Of a DNA stretch of 64,000 nt, positions 59,501-64,000 are shown in pieces. The notes below the pieces were generated by a model, which saw nothing but the letters and a program-made list of their open reading frames with translations, made no database searches and was not told where the DNA came from. The translations under genes were made by a program, and so were the position numbers. The DNA is from Megalobrama amblycephala (lineage: Eukaryota > Chordata > Actinopteri > Cypriniformes > Xenocyprididae): contig NC_063049.1 in assembly GCF_018812025.1 (NCBI RefSeq), positions 31,870,447-31,934,446 on the forward strand. Reading direction: 5' to 3'. Each line of letters starts with the position of its first letter. Position 1 is the first letter of the stretch.

Positions 59501-62500
59501 TACGTTCCTAAGCTTCATTAAGACAGGAGTTTCTTTTTCCAGGAGTTTGTCCTATCAGAGGACTACAACCAGATGACTCCTGCACGAACATATCAGGGTA
59601 AGTCACAAATCTAGTCTTGCACAATTAAGTTTCTTAACTTAATATAAATCATATAAACATGTGCAAGCATCAAATGCTATCTATCGCTGTGATTTGAAAT
59701 GTCAGAAAAAGTCAAATTTCTTTTCCTCTTGTTTTATTCTATGTTGATACACTTAGAAAAGTTTTGAAACAAGTTCAGAGTTTAGAATTTTAGGAGAAAA
59801 TGGGTCTCAAATATTTGATTTAGTTTCTATTTTAATAACTCAGGCATGGGTTTCATATTTCATAGTATTTACAAAAAGGCCTAATTAGTAAAGCATCTGG
59901 TCATTTTGGGGATTTTATTATATTTTGTATCTTCAGATTTCACCATGACCATCATACATTAACTTGCTGTTATAAGCTTTTTTATAGAAGTAAAAGGTGA
60001 AAGAATTTTAATCCTATTTGGATGTAATTCTAGAACATACAGATGATTTATATTTCGGTTCCATTCATATAACAGCAACCAAAGAACAATGGATGACTGT
60101 TCCTTTAATAGCCATGTACACAACTGTAGTCAGGTCAGTTCTGTAGAAAGGAAAATATACACAGGGCAACTTTATTATTCAGTACTTACTCTGAACATTC
60201 AGCTCTCAATCACAGTATGTCATTATGGCCTGAAATGACATTAGCGTGATACGGCTAGAAAACCTTCTTTAAAAACCATGGCTTTATGTAATGCTCTCAA
60301 CACAGATAAATGATAGCATTAGTGATATAGATACAGACAGAGTGATGTATAATAAGTGCTTTGGTTTTAGTTTGCTGGTTCGTTAATGAAATCCAATCTC
60401 TTGTGATTATTTGACTTTCTGTATTATTTGTTAATATTACATGTGAGAGCATAATTCCCTATATTTTTGAATGTGGTAATGTAATCCCTTCCTGCTTTGT
60501 TTATTGTGTTTTGTTTGTGTTAGCTCATCAGAGTGGCGTGACTGTGGTGCTGTTTGTCTTAGAGATGGAGTGGGTTCTAAGCACAGGTCAGGACAAGAGC
60601 TTTACGTGGCACTGCTCAGAGAGCGGACAGCAGCTGGGCACGTACAGGACCACCGCATGGGTGTCTGGACTACAGTATCCATTCATACGCTACTTCCAAT
60701 ATGAGATATCTCACAAAATCCCCAAGTTTTTATTCAGTCTGTATAAAATATGTAATCTCAGCAAAGTCAGTCACTGTCACTGATATTATCAGATTGGGCT
60801 GTCTTTCCTTTTGCTTTATTATAGGAAATTAGCTTCCTTAGATTATTGCTTGGTTTTTCTGCTTGAAATCACAACAATAAAGTATATTTTATGTTACAAA
60901 TATAACTAGATAAAGGGATAGTTCACCCAAAAATGAAAATATTTCTTTCGTCTGTGGAAAATGAGAAATGTCTCAGCATTTTTTGACCATCTGAGGGAAA
61001 TCAGTGGTAACCAAAACCAAATACCAACATTCTTCTTTTGTGTTTACCCAGAAGATGGAAAGTCATACCGTTTTGAAACAACATGAGGGTGAGTAAATGA
61101 TGAGAAAAAAAAAAAAAAACATTTTTGGGTGAACTTTTAAATGCTGTAGGAATACAGGAATGTTGCTAGTATGTTTATAAATGTGCTGAAATCTAGTGAT
61201 GCAACCAAAAATATTTGGCCAAAAATTTGACCCGAACATTGGCGTTTAATTAGCGTTTTTCCGATGACTAGTTTTGACTGTGTCACTGTCTATTTTGAAT
61301 TACCAAAACTTTAATTTTGGTTTCAGAAAATAAATTCACTTTGGTGCATCACTACCGTATTGGTCTAGATAGAAGAGATTCAGGATGGGTTCCAAAATTT
61401 TGTAGCGTGAGCTTCTTGACGAACTGTTTAAGATTTGATGTGGAGACCAGACATGCCTTCGTTGGAGATCATTCCGGACAAGTGACAATCCTGAAGCTGG
61501 AGCAGGACAATTGCAGCCTTGTTACCACCTTTAAAGGCCACACAGGTGCTTACGCAAACAGCACTTTACAAATAGACACACAATAAAACTTTTCACCCGC
61601 TTTTCACAGGTGTCAGCACAATCTTTAACCATTAGCCCAGACACATTTTGCCATTGGCTGGTCAATTGAAGTGTAGAGATTCACACAAAATTTTGAGCAC
61701 TAAAATGAATTAAATAAAGTAAATACTTTATCAAGCTTTAAGTTACAAACATAAACTGCAGAAAGCTAAAAAAAAAACTGATCAGCAAAGGGGTAGCATG
61801 AAAACAAGCAACAAATAGGTTAATAAATGGTTGCCTATTAACAATATAAGTAATAGAGTACCCCAGGGATGACGTTTTTTTGTAGGCCAACCCGGAAGTT
61901 AGCGGCGCACGGGTTCCCTCGATTGAAAGCCTATGCATTTTTTCCCATAGACTTTTGGAAAATCGCAGAAAATAAGCTCTGTGTTTAACAAAGGGTTATG
62001 ACACTTACACGTTTTGTCTATCAAGATCATCTTTACAAGTTAACACAACATTTATAGATTTTGAAGCCTAAACAAAGTCGTCAGATATAAAAGGCTAACA
62101 GTAGGCTATAAACGGACTACAGCACACCATGGTCGCGGATCAACATCACCACCACCAAGCTTCCTCAAACTGTATTTAGAAAACGACTTTATTTATAAAC
62201 ATGCTCGCTGATTATGATCTGTGCTGTTATGAATACTTATCAACTTTTTCATGAGAAATGCTGTCCAAATGTCCCGTTTTTAATGATGACGTCTAAAGTC
62301 CCCGCCAAAGGAAGTAGTCCCTTTTAGCAATTTGTTAGCAACCGCCGATTTTAAGACACAGTAAAAGTTTAAAAAAATCACAAGTGGGTTATAACTGGTG
62401 TGTTTTATGTCATAGATCAAAACGTGAAAATATTTAGAGGCTTTGTTAACCACAAACCTTATTTCAGGTGATTTAGCAAAAACCCATAGACTTTACGGCG

Positions 62501-64000
62501 TTTGAACCGGAAGTCCTAAAATGCTAACTCTCTTCCGGATTTTGCCTACAAAAATGCGTCATCCCTGAGGCACTCTATTAAAGCATTAGTCCACTTTTAA
62601 ATACACTTTTCCTTATAAATTTACTCACCCCCATGTCATCCAAGATGTTCATGTCTTTCTTTCGTCAGTCGAAAAGAAATGAAGGTTTTTGAGGAAAACA
62701 TTCCAGGATTATTCTCCTTACAGTGGATTTCAATGGCTACCAACAGGTTGAAGGTCAAAATTATAGTTTCCGTGCAGCTTCAAGGGCTTTAAACGATACC
62801 AGATGAGTAATAAGGGTCTTATCTAGCGAATCGATCAGTCATTTTCGAAAAAAATACAACCGTTTATGCTTTATAAACAAAATATCACCTTGAACGTACT
62901 TTCCGCTTCCGCATTCTTCATAACGCTTACGCTGAATGTTCTACGCCTTCCCTATTCTACTTACGGAACGAACGCGGCGCCAGTTTCGTTTTTTTTCCGT
63001 AACTTGAATAGGGAAGGCGTAGGACATTCAGCGTAAGCGTTATGAAGAATGCGGAAGTGGAAAGTACGTTCAAGGCGATATTTTGTTTATAAAGCATAAA
63101 CGGTTGTATTTTTTTCGAAAATGACCGATCGATTCGTTAGATAAGACCCTTATTACTCATCTGGTATCGTTTAAAGCCCTTGAAGCTGCACTGAAATTGT
63201 AATTTTGACATTCAATCTGTTGGTAGCCATTGAAATCCACTGTAAGGAGAAAAATCCTGGAATGTTTTCCTCAAAAACCTTCATTTCTTTTCGACTGACG
63301 AAAGAAAGACATGAACATCTTGGATGACATGGGGGTGAGTAAATTTATCAGGAAAAGTGTATTTAAAAGTGGACTAATCCTTTAACATGGCTTGGAAGGA
63401 AATCAGTTGGTCAGCACAAATAAGCAAATTAACCAACAAACAAGTCCTCAATGTACCATTTAAATGACTACCTCCAAACATTCTGGTGTGGCTGGCGTCC
63501 CCTGGTGGCCAGGATGACAATACTGTGCCAGAGTAACAGAAATATCATAATTTCCCCCTTGAGAAGCCTTAAAGTCCTCAAAACCAAAGTATTCCATTAT
63601 TTGCACTGTAACTGACCCTGAACACTGTAAACGAACATCTTATTGAATCTTTTAACATTGACCCTGTGTGTGTTTATATGTGCAGGCAATGTTACAGCCC
63701 TGTCTTGGGACCCTGTGCAAAGGGTTTTATTCTCTGGAAGTTCTGATCATTCAATCATCATGTGGGACATTGGAGGCCGTAAAGGCACAGCCATTGAACT
63801 GCAGGGACACAAGTAGGACATTGGATAAATTGATGTAATGTATTTAAGAGATAAGAATTTAGAAAGCATGCTTGTGATGTCCTAATATTTGTGTCTGTGT
63901 GTGTGACAGTGATAAAGTGCAGGGCTTGTGTTACGCTCCTCACACTCGTCAGCTCATTTCCTGTGGCTCAGATGGAGGAATAGTTATCTGGAACATGGAC
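56540..64000 (+). CDS. wdfy2: WD repeat and FYVE domain-containing protein 2, 5' part (8 exons seen, 271 codons)
   Basis: Exons 56540-56673, 58901-58968, 59317-59390, 59543-59597, 60524-60674, 61433-61545, 63686-63812 and 63910-64000 (cut by the window) join in phase. The start [16 protein letters not shown] and the blocks [41 protein letters not shown] [53 protein letters not shown] and [16 protein letters not shown] are near-identical to vertebrate WDFY2. These are five to six WD40 blades; the FYVE zinc finger and final blade lie beyond 64000. Known role: WDFY2 sits on early endosomes by FYVE-PI3P binding and scaffolds Akt and PKC-zeta signalling. WDFY1 is the alternative paralogue, but the neighbouring genes favour WDFY2. 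The exon 6 acceptor (tttaag) is slightly atypical. Confidence 0.95.
57616..57628 (-). promoter_or_regulatory. CTCF-like motif in wdfy2 intron 1
   Basis: cgccaccttctgg reads ccagaaggtggcg on the minus strand, fitting CCAnnAGrkGGCG. It lies about 30 bases before a family Z MITE. Confidence 0.35.
57658..58449. repeat. Family Z palindromic MITE in wdfy2 intron 1 (best preserved copy)
   Basis: The ends are ttaaagggttagttcaccca and tgggtgaactaaccctttaa. The arms are almost perfectly complementary for nearly 400 bases, including gaggcctccatagggagcaa and its complement at 58297-58316. High arm identity implies a recent insertion. Confidence 0.9.
60911..61140. repeat. Short family Z-like MITE in wdfy2 intron 5
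   Basis: The ends are taaagggatagttcacccaa and tttttgggtgaacttttaa; the interior is truncated and holds an A run at 61105-61119. Confidence 0.75.
61851..62580. repeat. DNA element with taatagagt ends in wdfy2 intron 6
   Basis: The left end taatagagta then cagggatgacg and the right end cgtcatccctg then actctatta are inverted. The length is 730 bp. Its right end overlaps or abuts the next palindrome by a few bases. Confidence 0.8.
62577..63385. repeat. Long palindromic MITE in wdfy2 intron 6
   Basis: The ends are attaaagcattagtccactt and aagtggactaatcctttaa. The arms, about 390 bases each, are nearly perfect complements around a CpG-rich centre near 62985 (gaatagggaaggcgtaggac is one inner pair). 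Confidence 0.9.
63494..63511 (-). promoter_or_regulatory. Strong CTCF-like motif in wdfy2 intron 6
   Basis: ggcgtcccctggtggcca reads tggccaccaggggacgcc on the minus strand, the best match to the full CTCF consensus in the window. It is outside the recognised repeats. Confidence 0.5.

Overview
The window is vertebrate nuclear DNA, most likely from a cyprinid fish (carp, goldfish or zebrafish group). All genes are split by GT-AG introns. Introns and intergenic DNA are full of Tc1/mariner, hAT-like and hairpin (MITE-type) DNA elements with end sequences typical of cyprinid genomes, plus many short microsatellites. Nothing prokaryotic is present: no operons, CRISPR arrays or plasmid functions.

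Five protein-coding genes can be built exon by exon with consistent splice phases. (1) An ankyrin/SOCS-box gene of the asb18/asb10 clade, + strand, 75-4122, 5 exons, 451 aa. (2) fam124a, + strand, 6704-25886, 4 exons including a 32-bp microexon, 565 aa. (3) serpine3, + strand, 33074-37204, 8 coding exons, 415 aa, with a reactive loop predicted to be cleaved at Arg-Ser. (4) ints6, - strand, 54068-39560, 18 exons, 854 aa. (5) wdfy2, + strand, from 56540 and running off the window at 64000; its first 271 codons (WD40 repeats) are present. fam124a, serpine3, ints6 and wdfy2 are also neighbours on human 13q14, so this is an ancient conserved gene block; the asb gene on the left is not part of that human block as far as I recall.

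Layout: 0-4.5 kb asb gene; 4.5-6.7 kb repeat-rich spacer; 6.7-25.9 kb fam124a, whose 11-kb second intron holds a hAT-like element with an 8-bp target duplication and a relic BED-finger exon, and two Tc1 elements; 25.9-33 kb spacer with nested MITEs and two unexplained non-repeat blocks; 33-37.4 kb serpine3; 37.4-54.1 kb ints6, tail-to-tail with serpine3 and head-to-head with wdfy2; 56.5-64 kb wdfy2.

The genes do not form one pathway. ASB proteins are substrate receptors of Cul5 ubiquitin ligases. FAM124A has no well-defined biochemistry. SERPINE3 is a secreted serpin. INTS6 belongs to the nuclear Integrator complex. WDFY2 is an early-endosome WD40/FYVE adaptor. I found no convincing new biological system. 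The items most worth a second look are the serpine3 reactive loop, an in-frame alternative acceptor in ints6, CTCF-like motifs (two of them carried in opposite orientation by one palindromic MITE), the hAT relic, and two candidate conserved non-coding or unrecognised coding blocks between fam124a and serpine3. Exon borders and protein identities come from reading the sequence and recalled family sequences; no alignment or database search was run.
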